Positions 51,564 to 60,292 of a stretch of 64,000 bases of DNA are shown one piece after another; position 1 is the stretch's first letter; each line of letters starts with the position of its first letter. The translations under genes were made by a program, and so were the position numbers. Under the pieces are notes generated by a model that did not search any database, was not told where the DNA came from, and saw only the letters and a list, made by a program, of their open reading frames with translations. Source of the DNA: Actinoplanes siamensis. GTDB lineage: Bacteria; Actinomycetota; Actinomycetes; Mycobacteriales; Micromonosporaceae. The DNA lies in the NCBI RefSeq assembly GCF_016862395.1, contig NZ_BOMW01000029.1:62001-126000 (forward strand), read 5' to 3'.

Positions 51564-53000
51564 ATGGCCGTGACACGCCGCGTAAAGATCGTCTGCACGA
51601 TGGGCCCCGCCACCAAGTCCCCCGAGCGGATGCTCGGGCTGGTTGAGGCGGGTATGAACGTGGCCCGGATGAACTTCAGCCACGACACCCGGGAGAACCA
51701 CCGGGAGATGTACGAGCTGGTCCGCTCCGCCGCGGAGCAGGCCGACCGTCCGGTCGCCATCCTCGCCGACCTCCAGGGTCCGAAGATCCGGCTCGGCAAG
51801 TTCGCCGACGGACCGCACCGCTGGGAGACCGGTGACCGGGTGGTCATCACCGGCGACGAGATCGTCGGCACCCGGGAGCGCGTCTCGTGCACGTACACGA
51901 AGCTGCCACAGGAGGTCAAGGTCGGTGACCGCCTCCTGATCGACGACGGCAAGGTCGCGGTCGAGGTGACCGGCATCGAGGGCAACGACATCCAGGTCCT
52001 GGTCACCGAGGGTGGCCCGGTCAGCAACAACAAGGGCGTCTCGCTGCCGAACGTGGCGGTCAGCGTCCCCGCGATGAGCGACAAGGACGAGGAGGACCTG
52101 CGCTTCGCCCTGAAGCTCGGCGTCGACCTGGTCGCGCTCTCGTTCGTCCGCTCGCCGGACGACATCAAGCTCGTCCACCAGGTGATGGACGAGGAAGGCC
52201 GCCGCGTCCCGGTGATCGCCAAGGTGGAGAAGCCGGAGGCGGTCGACCACCTCGAGGCGATCGTGCTGGCCTTCGACGGCGTCATGGTGGCCCGCGGCGA
52301 CCTGGGCGTCGAGCTTCCGCTGGACCAGGTCCCGCTGGTGCAGAAGCGCGCCGTGCAGCTGTGCCGGGAGAACGCGAAGCCGGTCATCGTGGCGACCCAG
52401 ATGCTCGACTCGATGATCGAGAACTCGCGCCCGACCCGCGCCGAGGCGTCCGACGTGGCGAACGCGGTGCTCGACGGCACCGACGCGGTGATGCTCTCCG
52501 GTGAGACCAGCGTCGGTAAGTACCCGGTGCTCACGGTCAGCACGATGGCCAAGATCGTCACCACCACCGAGGGCGGCGGGCTGGGCGTGGCCCGGCTGCA
52601 GCACGACCCGAAGACGCACGGTGGCGCGCTGACCATCGCCGCCTCGCAGATCGCCCGGAACATCGGCGCCAAGGCGCTGGTCGCCTTCTCGCAGACCGGC
52701 GACACCGTGCGCCGTCTCGCCCGGCTGCACTGCGACCTGCCGCTCTACGCGTTCACCCCGGTCGCCGAGGTCCGCAACACGCTCGCCCTGAGCTGGGGTG
52801 TGGAGACCTTCCTGACCGACTTCGTCGAGCACACCGACGACATGTTCCGCCAGGTGGACGCGAAGATGCTGGGCCTTGGCCTGGCCAAGCCCGGCGAGTA
52901 CGTGGTCGTCGTGGCCGGCTCCCCGCCGAACGCGCCCGGTTCCACCAACACGCTGCGTGTGCACCAGCTGGGCTCCCTCGTGGACCCGTCGGTCGTATGA
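51564..53000 (+). CDS. pyk: Pyruvate kinase
   Basis: Glycolytic enzyme making pyruvate and ATP. 478 residues: RRVKIVCTMGPATKSPERM, NVARMNFSHDTREN, ADLQGPKIRLGKF, VIAKVEKPEAVDHL with the catalytic Lys-Glu, VARGDLGVELPLDQVP, VATQMLDSMIENSRPTRAEASDVANAVLDGTDAVMLSGETSVGKYP and the C-terminal allosteric domain. ATG with AGGAGAAGG upstream; the longer open frame lacks similarity. Stop overlaps tesB as ATGA. Confidence 0.97.
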   Translation: MAVTRRVKIVCTMGPATKSPERMLGLVEAGMNVARMNFSHDTRENHREMYELVRSAAEQADRPVAILADLQGPKIRLGKFADGPHRWETGDRVVITGDEIVGTRERVSCTYTKLPQEVKVGDRLLIDDGKVAVEVTGIEGNDIQVLVTEGGPVSNNKGVSLPNVAVSVPAMSDKDEEDLRFALKLGVDLVALSFVRSPDDIKLVHQVMDEEGRRVPVIAKVEKPEAVDHLEAIVLAFDGVMVARGDLGVELPLDQVPLVQKRAVQLCRENAKPVIVATQMLDSMIENSRPTRAEASDVANAVLDGTDAVMLSGETSVGKYPVLTVSTMAKIVTTTEGGGLGVARLQHDPKTHGGALTIAASQIARNIGAKALVAFSQTGDTVRRLARLHCDLPLYAFTPVAEVRNTLALSWGVETFLTDFVEHTDDMFRQVDAKMLGLGLAKPGEYVVVVAGSPPNAPGSTNTLRVHQLGSLVDPSVV

Positions 53001-53875
53001 CGCAGCCCCTGCAGGGTCAAGCCGCCGTCGACCAGCTTCTGGAGATCCTGGACCTGAGGCAGGTGGACGCGGCCACCTTCACCGGTGACAGCCCGCAGAC
53101 CGGTGCCCAGCGCGTGTTCGGCGGCCAGGTCGCCGGGCAGGCGCTGGTCGCCGCGGGCCGGACGGTGGACCCGGCCCGGCTCGTGCACTCGCTGCACGGC
53201 TACTTCGTCCGGCCCGGCGACCCCACCGAACCGATCACGTTCCATGTGGAGACGATCCGGGACGGCAGGTCCTTCTCGGTCCGGCGGTCCACCGCGAAGC
53301 AGCACGGCAAGACGATCTTCTTCATGTCGGCGTCGTTCCAGGTGCCGGAGGAGGGTCTGGACCACCATGAACCGGCCCCGGCCGGGGTGCCGGCGCCGGA
53401 GGACGTGCCCACCATGCGGGACTGGGTGGCCAGGTATCCGAGCCGCCGCAGCGTGTTCAACGCCAGCCCGCAGGCCGTCGACGTGCGCTACATCGGCCAG
53501 CCGGGCTGGGTGCCGCCCGGGGACCGGGACGCCGAGCCGCAGCAGCGGGTGTGGATGCGGGTGGACGGCAAGCTGCCGGACGACCCGCTGATCCACGCGT
53601 GCGCGCTGACCTACGCCTCGGATCTGTCGTTGCTGGACGCCGTGTTGTCGTACCACGGCGAGGTGTGGGGACCCGGTGGTGTGGTCGGCGCGAGCCTGGA
53701 CCACGCGCTCTGGTTCCACCGCTCGTTCCGGGCCGACGAGTGGTTCCTCTACGACAGCGCGAGCCCGTCGGCCAGCCGGTCCCGCGGGCTTGCCAGTGGG
53801 CGGATGTTCACCCGGGACGGCCGGCACATCGCCAGCGCGGTCCAGGAGGGCCTGCTGCGCCGCGTCGGAGCCTGA
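52997..53875 (+). CDS. tesB: Acyl-CoA thioesterase II
   Basis: Double hot-dog enzyme that hydrolyses acyl-CoA. 292 residues: QRVFGGQVAGQALVAAGRTV and HSLHGYFVRPGDPTEPITFHVETIRDGRSFSVRRSTAKQHGKTIFFMSASF in the first fold, HACALTYASDLSLLDAVL with the catalytic Asp and Leu-rich helix, and SLDHALWFHRSFRADEWFLYDSASPSASRSRGLASGRMF. Start inside the pyk stop. Ends before a long bidirectional hairpin. Confidence 0.95.
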   Translation: MTQPLQGQAAVDQLLEILDLRQVDAATFTGDSPQTGAQRVFGGQVAGQALVAAGRTVDPARLVHSLHGYFVRPGDPTEPITFHVETIRDGRSFSVRRSTAKQHGKTIFFMSASFQVPEEGLDHHEPAPAGVPAPEDVPTMRDWVARYPSRRSVFNASPQAVDVRYIGQPGWVPPGDRDAEPQQRVWMRVDGKLPDDPLIHACALTYASDLSLLDAVLSYHGEVWGPGGVVGASLDHALWFHRSFRADEWFLYDSASPSASRSRGLASGRMFTRDGRHIASAVQEGLLRRVGA

Positions 53876-53916
53876 CCGCCCGGCCCCGGCTCCACCGGAG
53901 GCCGGCGCAGGCCTGA

Positions 53917-53982
53917 GGCTTCGCCGGTGGTGGCTCCCGGCCTGGCGACCGGCCGTGTGACGGACCCACCACCGGCGAAGCC
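53917..53982. terminator. Bidirectional terminator, tesB and the membrane gene
   Basis: GGCTTCGCCGGTGGTGG (53917-53933) and CCACCACCGGCGAAGCC (53966-53982) are perfect 17-bp complements around a 32-nt loop, between converging genes. Confidence 0.8.
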
Positions 53983-53996
53983 GGGGACAGGACTTA

Positions 53997-54878
53997 CTAG
54001 TGACCGCCGGCCGGGCGGTCCGGCTTGGCGGCGTTCGCGGCGGGTGTGCTCTCGATGCCCGCCGGGCTGTCGGGGACCGCGGGCAGCCCGGCGCTCTCCG
54101 GCGGCGCCGGCGCCCCGGGCCGCGGGCCGGTGATTCCGGCCTCGGCCAGCATCGCGTCGAGATCCGCCGTGGTCCGCACCACCCGGTCGTGGAAGCTCTC
54201 GGCGTGCGTGGTGGTGGTCTCCCGCGCGCGGTGCCTGGCCGGTCTGCGCATCGAACCTTCGACGTCCGTGTGCCCGGCGGTGTATCCGGCCAGCCCGGTG
54301 GCCCGTTCCGGCGGCAGCTCCAGGACGTCCCGGCCCTTCGCCGCCATCTCCCGCAGCCGCAGTGCCGTGACCAGGTCGGCGACCGCGCGCAGCACGCCCA
54401 GCCCGCCCAGGATCACCACCACGCTCCCGGCGTCGCGCGCCAGCGGGCCGGCCGCCACGAAGCCGAGCGTGGTCTCCAGCACCCCGACCGTGACGAGCAG
54501 GCTCCACACCCGGTCCGAGCCGCGCGTCATGATTCCGACAGCGACGTCCACCGCGCCGCGCACCAGCAGGTACCAGCCGGTCAGCGAGGCCGTGGTGGTC
54601 CATCCGGAGTCGTCGCTGAACAGCATGGCCGCTCCGGTGGCGGCGAACACCGCGGCCAGGCCGGCGTTCAGCCACCAGGTCCTCGTCCCGGCGAGCGCGC
54701 GCAGTCCCTCGCAGACCGCTCCGAACAGCACCACCGGGCCGGCCACCGCGGCGATCCCGGCCGGCTCCAGCCGCAGCACGCTCCAGCCGATGACCAGCCA
54801 GGCGGCGGCGGCGAACAGCAGGAATCCCCACATCGCTCCGCGTGTGACGGTCAGTGCCGAGGAACCGGACCACAACAT
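53997..54878 (-). CDS. HdeD/DUF308-like membrane protein
   Basis: A 293-residue protein with six hydrophobic helices in the first 185 residues (GAMWGFLLFAAAAWLVIGWS, IAAVAGPVVLFGAVCEGLRAL, SLTGWYLLVRGAVDVAVGI and so on), matching the HdeD/DUF308 fold, then a 110-residue hydrophilic tail. The role is unknown. ATG 54878 is chosen because GGGAGG lies four bases upstream; the upstream ATG 54908 has no Shine-Dalgarno. No gene is seen in the 344-base gap up to the tRNA, apart from a small palindrome TCACCGGTGA at 55174-55183. Confidence 0.78.
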   Translation of the reverse strand: MLWSGSSALTVTRGAMWGFLLFAAAAWLVIGWSVLRLEPAGIAAVAGPVVLFGAVCEGLRALAGTRTWWLNAGLAAVFAATGAAMLFSDDSGWTTTASLTGWYLLVRGAVDVAVGIMTRGSDRVWSLLVTVGVLETTLGFVAAGPLARDAGSVVVILGGLGVLRAVADLVTALRLREMAAKGRDVLELPPERATGLAGYTAGHTDVEGSMRRPARHRARETTTTHAESFHDRVVRTTADLDAMLAEAGITGPRPGAPAPPESAGLPAVPDSPAGIESTPAANAAKPDRPAGGH

Positions 54879-55222
54879 GAGGCCTCCCGCTGATGCTGTC
54901 CCTGCCATGACAGCACCCGGGGGAGGTGGCGGCGGGTGGAACGCCGAGATTGCCCGGCGGGGCCGCGCCGGCCGCGCCGTGGTCCGGCGGGAGCGTGCCG
55001 GGGCAACGCCGGCGGGGACGGAAAGACCGTTTCCGGTACGGAGCAATGGGCGTACCGGGAATGGCGGAATGTCTTTGCCGGGAGGCCGCCGCGGGCGGCT
55101 CCCGGCGGTCCGCGGCGCGACCGTCCCCAGAGGCCCTGACCTGCGTGAATGTTTCCGGCGTGTCACCGCATGGTCACCGGTGAATGCGACGCTCGCCAGG
55201 GCGGTCCGCGAGATGATATTTC

Positions 55223-55299
55223 TGGTGTCCCCGGTGGGATTCGAACCCACACTGAATGGATTTTGAGTCCATCGACTCTGCCGATTGGTCTACGGGGAC
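55223..55299 (-). tRNA. tRNA with CAA anticodon (tRNA-Leu by anticodon)
   Basis: A 77-base tRNA including CCA. Acceptor GTCCCCG pairs with CGGGGAC; D-arm with GACC...GTC and G-G in the loop; anticodon stem ATGGA/TCCAT with loop CTCAAAA, giving anticodon CAA; T-arm GTGGG-TTCGAAT-CCCAC. The variable region is only five bases (TCAGT), although Leu tRNAs normally carry a long arm. The identity by anticodon is Leu (UUG); the arm length is odd. Confidence 0.85.
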
Positions 55300-55430
55300 A
55301 GCGTCGTGGGCCGCACCGCTGGAAGCGGTGATGCCAAGCTCAGCGAGAGACAGCCTACCCACTACGCTGGGGAGGGTGACACCCAGATACCGGGGTGTCG
55401 CGACAGAATAGGGTTGGGGGAAGAGGTTCC

Positions 55431-56048
55431 GTGGCCGACACGCAGGCTGGTGCCGAGCGCAGGCGGGTGCTCATCGCCGAGGACGAGGCCCTGATCCGGC
55501 TGGATCTCGCCGAGATGCTCGTCGAGGAGGGCTACGACGTCGTCGGTGAGGCCGGCGACGGCGAGACCGCCGTCCGGCTGGCCGAGGAGCTGAAGCCGGA
55601 CCTGGTCATTCTGGACATCAAGATGCCGATCATGGATGGGCTGGCCGCCGCCGAGCGGATCGCCGGCGGGCGGATCGCCCCGGTCGTCATCCTCACCGCG
55701 TTCAGCCAGCGGGATCTGGTCGAGCGCGCCCGGGCCGCGGGCGCGATGGCCTATCTGGTGAAGCCGTTCCAGAAGTCGGATCTGGTGCCGGCCGTCGAGA
55801 TCGCGCTGTCGCGGTATTCGGAGATCGCCGCGCTGGAGTCCGAGGTGGCCGGCCTGACCGACCGCCTGGAGACCCGCAAGTCGGTGGAGCGCGCCAAGGG
55901 CGAGCTGATGACGAAGTACGCGATGACCGAGCCCCAGGCGTTCAAGTGGATCCAGCGCACCGCGATGGATCACCGGATGACGATGCGCGAGGTCGCGGAC
56001 CGGATCCTCAAGGAGTCCGAGGGCGACGCGGCGGCCCCCGCCGAGTAG
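55431..56048 (+). CDS. ANTAR-domain response regulator
   Basis: A 205-residue protein. Receiver domain: VLIAEDEALIRLDLAEMLVEEGYDVVGEAGDGETAV, phospho-acceptor Asp in LVILDIKMPIMDGLAA near 62, ILTAFSQRD and YLVKPFQ. A coiled linker (ALESEVAGLTDRLETRKSVERAKGELM) leads to the RNA-binding ANTAR domain (AMTEPQAFKWIQRTAMDHRMTMREVADRIL). This is the PdtaR/Rv1626 type, acting through antitermination or RNA binding. GTG 55431 with AAGAGG upstream is preferred over an open frame beginning at 55395. Confidence 0.94.
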   Translation: MADTQAGAERRRVLIAEDEALIRLDLAEMLVEEGYDVVGEAGDGETAVRLAEELKPDLVILDIKMPIMDGLAAAERIAGGRIAPVVILTAFSQRDLVERARAAGAMAYLVKPFQKSDLVPAVEIALSRYSEIAALESEVAGLTDRLETRKSVERAKGELMTKYAMTEPQAFKWIQRTAMDHRMTMREVADRILKESEGDAAAPAE

Positions 56049-56090
56049 CCACCGGTCACGTATTGGCCCTTGACCGGAAGTTGAAGCTCA

Positions 56091-56106
56091 GTAACGGCTT
56101 TGTTAC
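56091..56106. promoter_or_regulatory. Palindrome GTAAC-N6-GTTAC upstream of livH
   Basis: GTAAC (56091-56095) and GTTAC (56102-56106) with a six-base spacer, about 100 bases before livH. The first half fits the GlnR a-site (GTnAC) and the spacing (5-6-5) fits a GlnR box; the second half fits only 4 of 5 of GnAAC. See also 61999-62025. Confidence 0.4.
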
Positions 56107-56138
56107 GGGCGATTGTGTGGCTCCTCTCTGAAGCTATG

Positions 56139-56174
56139 ATCCCCGCCAGTCTTCGCGACACGCCTGGCGGGGAT
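56139..56174 (+). terminator. Hairpin between the ANTAR regulator and livH
   Basis: ATCCCCGCCAG (56139-56149) and CTGGCGGGGAT (56164-56174) are perfect 11-bp complements with a 14-nt loop, followed by TTCTGCTGCT. Most likely the terminator of the regulator gene. A -10-like TATGAT lies at 56135-56140 with TTGTGT at 56113-56118, so it might instead sit at the start of the livH transcript. Confidence 0.55.
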
Positions 56175-56201
56175 TTCTGCTGCTAAACACGAGGAGCATC
56201 G

Positions 56202-57488
56202 TTGCGTAGAGCCGTGATCATCTTCACGGCCGTTCTCGGATTTGTGTTGACGTCCCTGGGGTTCGGCGCCACGAGCGCACTGGCCGCGGGTGAGTCTTTG
56301 CAGGGCACGCTGATCAACGCAGGCCAGCCAGTGGCCGGCGTCGTGATCAACGTTTCCGACGAGAGCGGCACATCGGCCGGTAAGGCGACCTCCGGTGCGG
56401 ACGGCAAGTGGTCCGTAACGGTCAAGGGAGCCGGCACCTACAAGGTCGACCTGGACACCACGACGCTCCCTCAGGGGGTCACCGTCACGAACGGGCGGCC
56501 CAGCCTGACCCTGACCGTGTTCGAGGGAGCCGCTCGCAACGTGCTGTTCCCGCTCGGCCAGGCCGCCGCGCCGGGCAGCAAGCCGGCTGAACCCGAGGGT
56601 TCGTCGACGGCGGACCGGGTGTTCGACCTGATCTACACAGGGATCCATTTCGGCCTGATCATCGCGCTGGCCGCCCTCGGCCTGTCGCTGATCTTCGGCA
56701 CCATGGGCCTGACCAACTTCGCGCACGGTGAGCTGATCACCTTCGGCGCGCTGGGCTGCTTCCTGCTCAACGTGACAGTCGGCCTGCCGCTGGTGGTGTC
56801 CGGGATCCTGGCCGTGGTGCTGGGCGGCGCCTTCGGCTGGTTCCAGGACCGGGTGTTCTGGGGCTGGCTGCGCAACCGGCGCACCGGCCTGATCGGCATG
56901 ATGATCATCTCGATCGGTGCGGCGCTGGTGCTGCGCTACGTCTACCTGTTCGCCTTCCGCGGCGACACCAAGCAGTACGCGGAGTACGTCGCGCAGCCCG
57001 GCATGGACCTGGGCATCATCTCGGTCGCCCCGAAGAACCTGGTGATGGACGTCGTGGCGATCGTCGTCCTGCTCCTGGTGTCGCTGGCGCTGACCATGAC
57101 CCGGCTGGGCAAAGCGACCCGTGCGGTGGCCACCAACCCGTCGCTCGCCGCGGCCTCCGGCATCAGCGTCGATGCGATCATCCGCCTGGTCTGGACGATC
57201 GGCGGCGCCCTGGCCGCGCTCAGCGGTGTCATGCTGGGTCTCTTCCAGGGGGTGAACTACCAGATGGGCTTCCAGATCCTGCTGCTGGTGTTCGCCGCCG
57301 TCACGCTCGGGGGTCTCGGCACCGCGTTCGGCGCGCTGGTCGGCAGCCTGGTCGTCGGCCTGGCCACGCAGCTGTCCACGCTGTGGATCCCGACCGAGCT
57401 CAAGAACGTCGGCGCCCTGGTGGTGCTGATCGTGATCATCCTGTTCCGGCCGCAGGGCATCCTGGGCCGCCGCGAGCGGATCGGCTGA
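56202..57488 (+). CDS. livH: LivH-type permease with extracellular N-terminal beta domain
   Basis: Inner-membrane permease of a branched-chain amino acid-type importer, 428 residues where LivH is usually near 300. Residues 1-29 are a signal peptide. About 30-115 form a beta-rich domain (LQGTLINAGQPVAGVVINVS, SGADGKWSVTVKGAGTYKVDL) like carboxypeptidase regulatory-like folds. The permease then starts (TGIHFGLIIALAALGLSLIFGTMGLTNFAHGELIT, ending ILFRPQGILGRRERIG). TTG start with GAGGAG upstream. The signal peptide must place the domain outside the cell. First gene of livHMGF. Confidence 0.93.
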   Translation: MRRAVIIFTAVLGFVLTSLGFGATSALAAGESLQGTLINAGQPVAGVVINVSDESGTSAGKATSGADGKWSVTVKGAGTYKVDLDTTTLPQGVTVTNGRPSLTLTVFEGAARNVLFPLGQAAAPGSKPAEPEGSSTADRVFDLIYTGIHFGLIIALAALGLSLIFGTMGLTNFAHGELITFGALGCFLLNVTVGLPLVVSGILAVVLGGAFGWFQDRVFWGWLRNRRTGLIGMMIISIGAALVLRYVYLFAFRGDTKQYAEYVAQPGMDLGIISVAPKNLVMDVVAIVVLLLVSLALTMTRLGKATRAVATNPSLAAASGISVDAIIRLVWTIGGALAALSGVMLGLFQGVNYQMGFQILLLVFAAVTLGGLGTAFGALVGSLVVGLATQLSTLWIPTELKNVGALVVLIVIILFRPQGILGRRERIG

Positions 57489-57498
57489 GGGAGGCTCG

Positions 57499-58488
57499 AT
57501 GAACTGGGACATCATCTTCGGCGTCTCGCTGGAATCGTTGTTCAACGCCACCATGATCGCGTACGCGCTGGCCGCGATCGGCCTGAACGTGCATTTCGGT
57601 TACACCGGCCTGCTGAACTTCGGCCAGTCGGCGTTCCTCGGCGTCGCGGCGTACGGCCTGGCGATGACCGTGGCCACCTTCGGCGCGCCGTTCTGGCTGG
57701 GCATCGTGATCGGACTGGCCGGCGCGGTCGTGCTGGCGCTGCTGCTCGGCATCCCGACGCTCCGCCTGCGCGCCGACTACCTGGCCATCGTCACCATCGC
57801 GGCGGCCGAGATCGTCCGCCTGCTGTTCCGGTCGGTCTCGCTGAGCGAGTGGACCGGTGGCTCCGACGGCCTCCAGGCGTTCTCCGACGACTTCTACTCG
57901 CTGAACCCGTACAGCTCCGGCCTGGACATCGGGATCGTCACCTTCGACGTCCGTGAGCTCTGGGTGATGACGGTCGGCTGGATCCTCGTCGCGGTCTCGC
58001 TGCTGGTCGTCTTCCTGGCGATGCGCAGCCCGTGGGGCCGGGTCATCAAGGCGATCCGGGAGGACGAGGACGCGGTCCGCAGCCTCGGCAAGAACGTCGT
58101 GTCCTACAAGATGCAGTCGCTGATCCTCGGTGGCGTGCTCGGCTCGCTGGGCGGCTTCGTCTTCGCCCTGAGCCGCGCGGCGGTGCAGCCGGACACCTAC
58201 GGCACCGAGTTCACCTTCTACATGTACACGATCGTCATCCTGGGCGGCGCGGCCCGCGTCTTCGGCCCGGTCGTCGGATCGATGATCTTCTGGTTCCTGC
58301 TCGCGTTCGTCAACGCGCTGCTGCCGGCCCTGATCAGCCAGGGCTACATCCCGACCTGGCTGATGGACGCGAACCAGGCCGGTTCGGTCGGCTACATCCT
58401 GGTCGGCCTCGGCCTCGTGCTTTTGCTGATCTTCCGTCCGCAGGGCATCTTCGGTGACAAGAAGGAGGTCATGCTCGATGGCCGATGA
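57499..58488 (+). CDS. livM: LivM-type permease
   Basis: Second permease of the importer, 329 residues with about eight helices. Seen: LNVHFGYTGLLNFGQSAFLGVAAYGLA, IPTLRLRADYLAIVTIAAAEIVRLLF, SPWGRVIKAIREDEDAVRSLGKNVVSYK (the EAA-like coupling loop) and the end LLIFRPQGIFGDKKEV. GGGAGG lies upstream of the ATG. The end overlaps livG by 11 bases. Confidence 0.95.
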   Translation: MNWDIIFGVSLESLFNATMIAYALAAIGLNVHFGYTGLLNFGQSAFLGVAAYGLAMTVATFGAPFWLGIVIGLAGAVVLALLLGIPTLRLRADYLAIVTIAAAEIVRLLFRSVSLSEWTGGSDGLQAFSDDFYSLNPYSSGLDIGIVTFDVRELWVMTVGWILVAVSLLVVFLAMRSPWGRVIKAIREDEDAVRSLGKNVVSYKMQSLILGGVLGSLGGFVFALSRAAVQPDTYGTEFTFYMYTIVILGGAARVFGPVVGSMIFWFLLAFVNALLPALISQGYIPTWLMDANQAGSVGYILVGLGLVLLLIFRPQGIFGDKKEVMLDGR

Positions 58489-59398
58489 CACCACCGTGCC
58501 CCCCGGTGTGGCCCGGGCGGCCGAAGCGCTCAAGGACGTGCCGCACGAGCCGGGCGCGCCCAAGAAGGACCCGATCCTGGTCGCCGACTCGGTGGTCCGC
58601 CGCTTCGGCGGTCTCACCGCGGTCAACGTCGGCCACGTCGAGATCCAGCGGGGTGCGATCACCGCGCTGATCGGCCCGAACGGCGCCGGAAAGACCACCT
58701 TCTTCAACCTGCTCACCGGCTTCGACCGCCCCGACGAGGGCAAGTGGGAGTTCAACGGCAAGTCCCTCGCGGGCGTGCCGGCGCACCAGGTGGCCCGTCA
58801 GGGCATGGTCCGCACGTTCCAGCTCACCAAGGCGCTGTCCCGGCTCTCGGTGATCGACAACATGCGGCTCGGCGGCACCGGCCAGCGCGGCGAGAAGTTC
58901 TGGCAGTCGCTGATCCCGGCGATCTGGCGGGACCAGGAGAAGGAGATCACCGCGCGGGCCGACGAGCTGCTCGCCCGGTTCAAGCTCGACGCCAAGCGCG
59001 AGGACTTCGCCGGCAGCCTCTCCGGCGGCCAGCGCAAGCTCCTGGAGATGGCCCGCGCGCTGATGGTCCAGCCCGACATGGTCATGCTGGACGAGCCGAT
59101 GGCCGGCGTGAACCCGGCGCTGACCCAGTCGCTGCTCGGCCACGTGAAGAGCCTGCGCGAGGACGGGATGACCGTCCTGTTCGTCGAGCACGACATGGAC
59201 ATGGTCCGCGACATCAGCGACTGGGTGATCGTGATGGGCCAGGGCCAGGTCATCGCCGAGGGCACCCCGGACACCGTGATGGCCGACCCGCGGGTGATCG
59301 ACGCGTACCTGGGCGCCCACCACGACGGCACCCAGCACGACGCCCAAGCGGTCGCGGAAGAGGTAACCGAGGAGAAGGCGGCGACCGCTGATGAGTGA
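58478..59398 (+). CDS. livG: LivG-type ATP-binding protein
   Basis: ATPase of the importer, 306 residues. Walker A GPNGAGKTT near 67, Q-loop VRTFQLTKAL, signature LSGGQRKLLEMARAL, Walker B MVMLDEPMAGVNP, switch EHDMDMV. N-terminal 35 residues and the last 40 (EEVTEEKAATADE) are extra hydrophilic tails. ATG 58478 with GAAGGAGGTC upstream, 8 bases. Overlaps livF by 8 bases. Confidence 0.96.
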   Translation: MADDTTVPPGVARAAEALKDVPHEPGAPKKDPILVADSVVRRFGGLTAVNVGHVEIQRGAITALIGPNGAGKTTFFNLLTGFDRPDEGKWEFNGKSLAGVPAHQVARQGMVRTFQLTKALSRLSVIDNMRLGGTGQRGEKFWQSLIPAIWRDQEKEITARADELLARFKLDAKREDFAGSLSGGQRKLLEMARALMVQPDMVMLDEPMAGVNPALTQSLLGHVKSLREDGMTVLFVEHDMDMVRDISDWVIVMGQGQVIAEGTPDTVMADPRVIDAYLGAHHDGTQHDAQAVAEEVTEEKAATADE

Positions 59399-60170
59399 CG
59401 AGTCCAGCAACAAGGTCGACGACCGCTCCGAGCACCTGGCGGCCGCCGAGGGAGCCCTGGTCCGCGTCGACGACGTGATCGCGGGTTACCTGCCCGGCGT
59501 CAACATCCTCAACGGCTGTGACCTCTACGCCAAGGAGGGGGAGCTGGTCGGCATCATCGGCCCGAACGGCGCCGGCAAGTCGACCCTGCTCAAGGCCCTG
59601 TTCGGTCTGGTCACCATCCGGTCCGGCGAGGTCACCCTGCGCGGCGAGAAGATCACCAACCTGAAGGCGAACAAGCTGGTCGCCAAGGGGATCGGCTTCG
59701 TCCCGCAGACCAACAACGTGTTCGGCACGCTCACCATCGAGGAGAACCTCGAGATGGGCGTCTTCCTGGCCCCGAAGCGCTTCAAGGAGCGCTTCGACTT
59801 CGTGGCGGGGCTCTTCCCCGCACTGGGCCAGCGCCGCAAGCAGCGGGCCGGCTCCCTCTCCGGCGGTGAGCGGCAGATGGTGGCGATGGGCCGGGCTCTG
59901 ATGATGGAGCCGAGCGTGCTGCTGCTGGACGAGCCGTCGGCGGGTCTCTCCCCGGCCATGCAGGACGAGGTCTTCTTCCGCACCAAGCAGATCAACGAGA
60001 CCGGCGTCACGGTCATCATGGTCGAGCAGAACGCCCGGCGCTGCCTGCAGATCTGCGACCGCGGCTACGTCCTCGACCAGGGCCGTAACGCCTACACGGC
60101 CAGCGGCCGCGACCTGATGCACGACCCGAAGGTGATCGAGCTGTACCTGGGTACGCTCGCCCGCGCCTGA
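59391..60170 (+). CDS. livF: LivF-type ATP-binding protein
   Basis: Second ATPase of the importer, 259 residues. Walker A GPNGAGKST near 57, Q-loop VPQTNNVFGTLTIEENL, signature LSGGERQMVAMGRAL, Walker B VLLLDEPSAGLSP, switch region VEQNARRCLQICDRGYVL. ATG start within the livG end. A clear terminator follows. The importer's binding protein is encoded on the opposite strand just beyond. Confidence 0.96.
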   Translation: MSDESSNKVDDRSEHLAAAEGALVRVDDVIAGYLPGVNILNGCDLYAKEGELVGIIGPNGAGKSTLLKALFGLVTIRSGEVTLRGEKITNLKANKLVAKGIGFVPQTNNVFGTLTIEENLEMGVFLAPKRFKERFDFVAGLFPALGQRRKQRAGSLSGGERQMVAMGRALMMEPSVLLLDEPSAGLSPAMQDEVFFRTKQINETGVTVIMVEQNARRCLQICDRGYVLDQGRNAYTASGRDLMHDPKVIELYLGTLARA

Positions 60171-60184
60171 CCGCACGACCGCCC

Positions 60185-60217
60185 GCAGCCCCGGACCGCT
60201 TCCCGGTCCGGGGCTGC
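60185..60217 (+). terminator. Intrinsic terminator of livHMGF
   Basis: GCAGCCCCGGACCG (60185-60198), loop CTTCC, CGGTCCGGGGCTGC (60204-60217): 14 perfect pairs, followed by AACCTTTTC. Confidence 0.88.
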
Positions 60218-60292
60218 AACCTTTTCAGGTGTACGGACCACGCCCGCGGTCTCCTGGCGCGGCGGGCTCGCGACCTGGCCGCGGCCGCCTCA

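Noticed and set aside
55223..55299. Possible integration site for a mobile element at the tRNA gene
   Set aside because: No integrase, direct repeat or change in gene content lies next to it.
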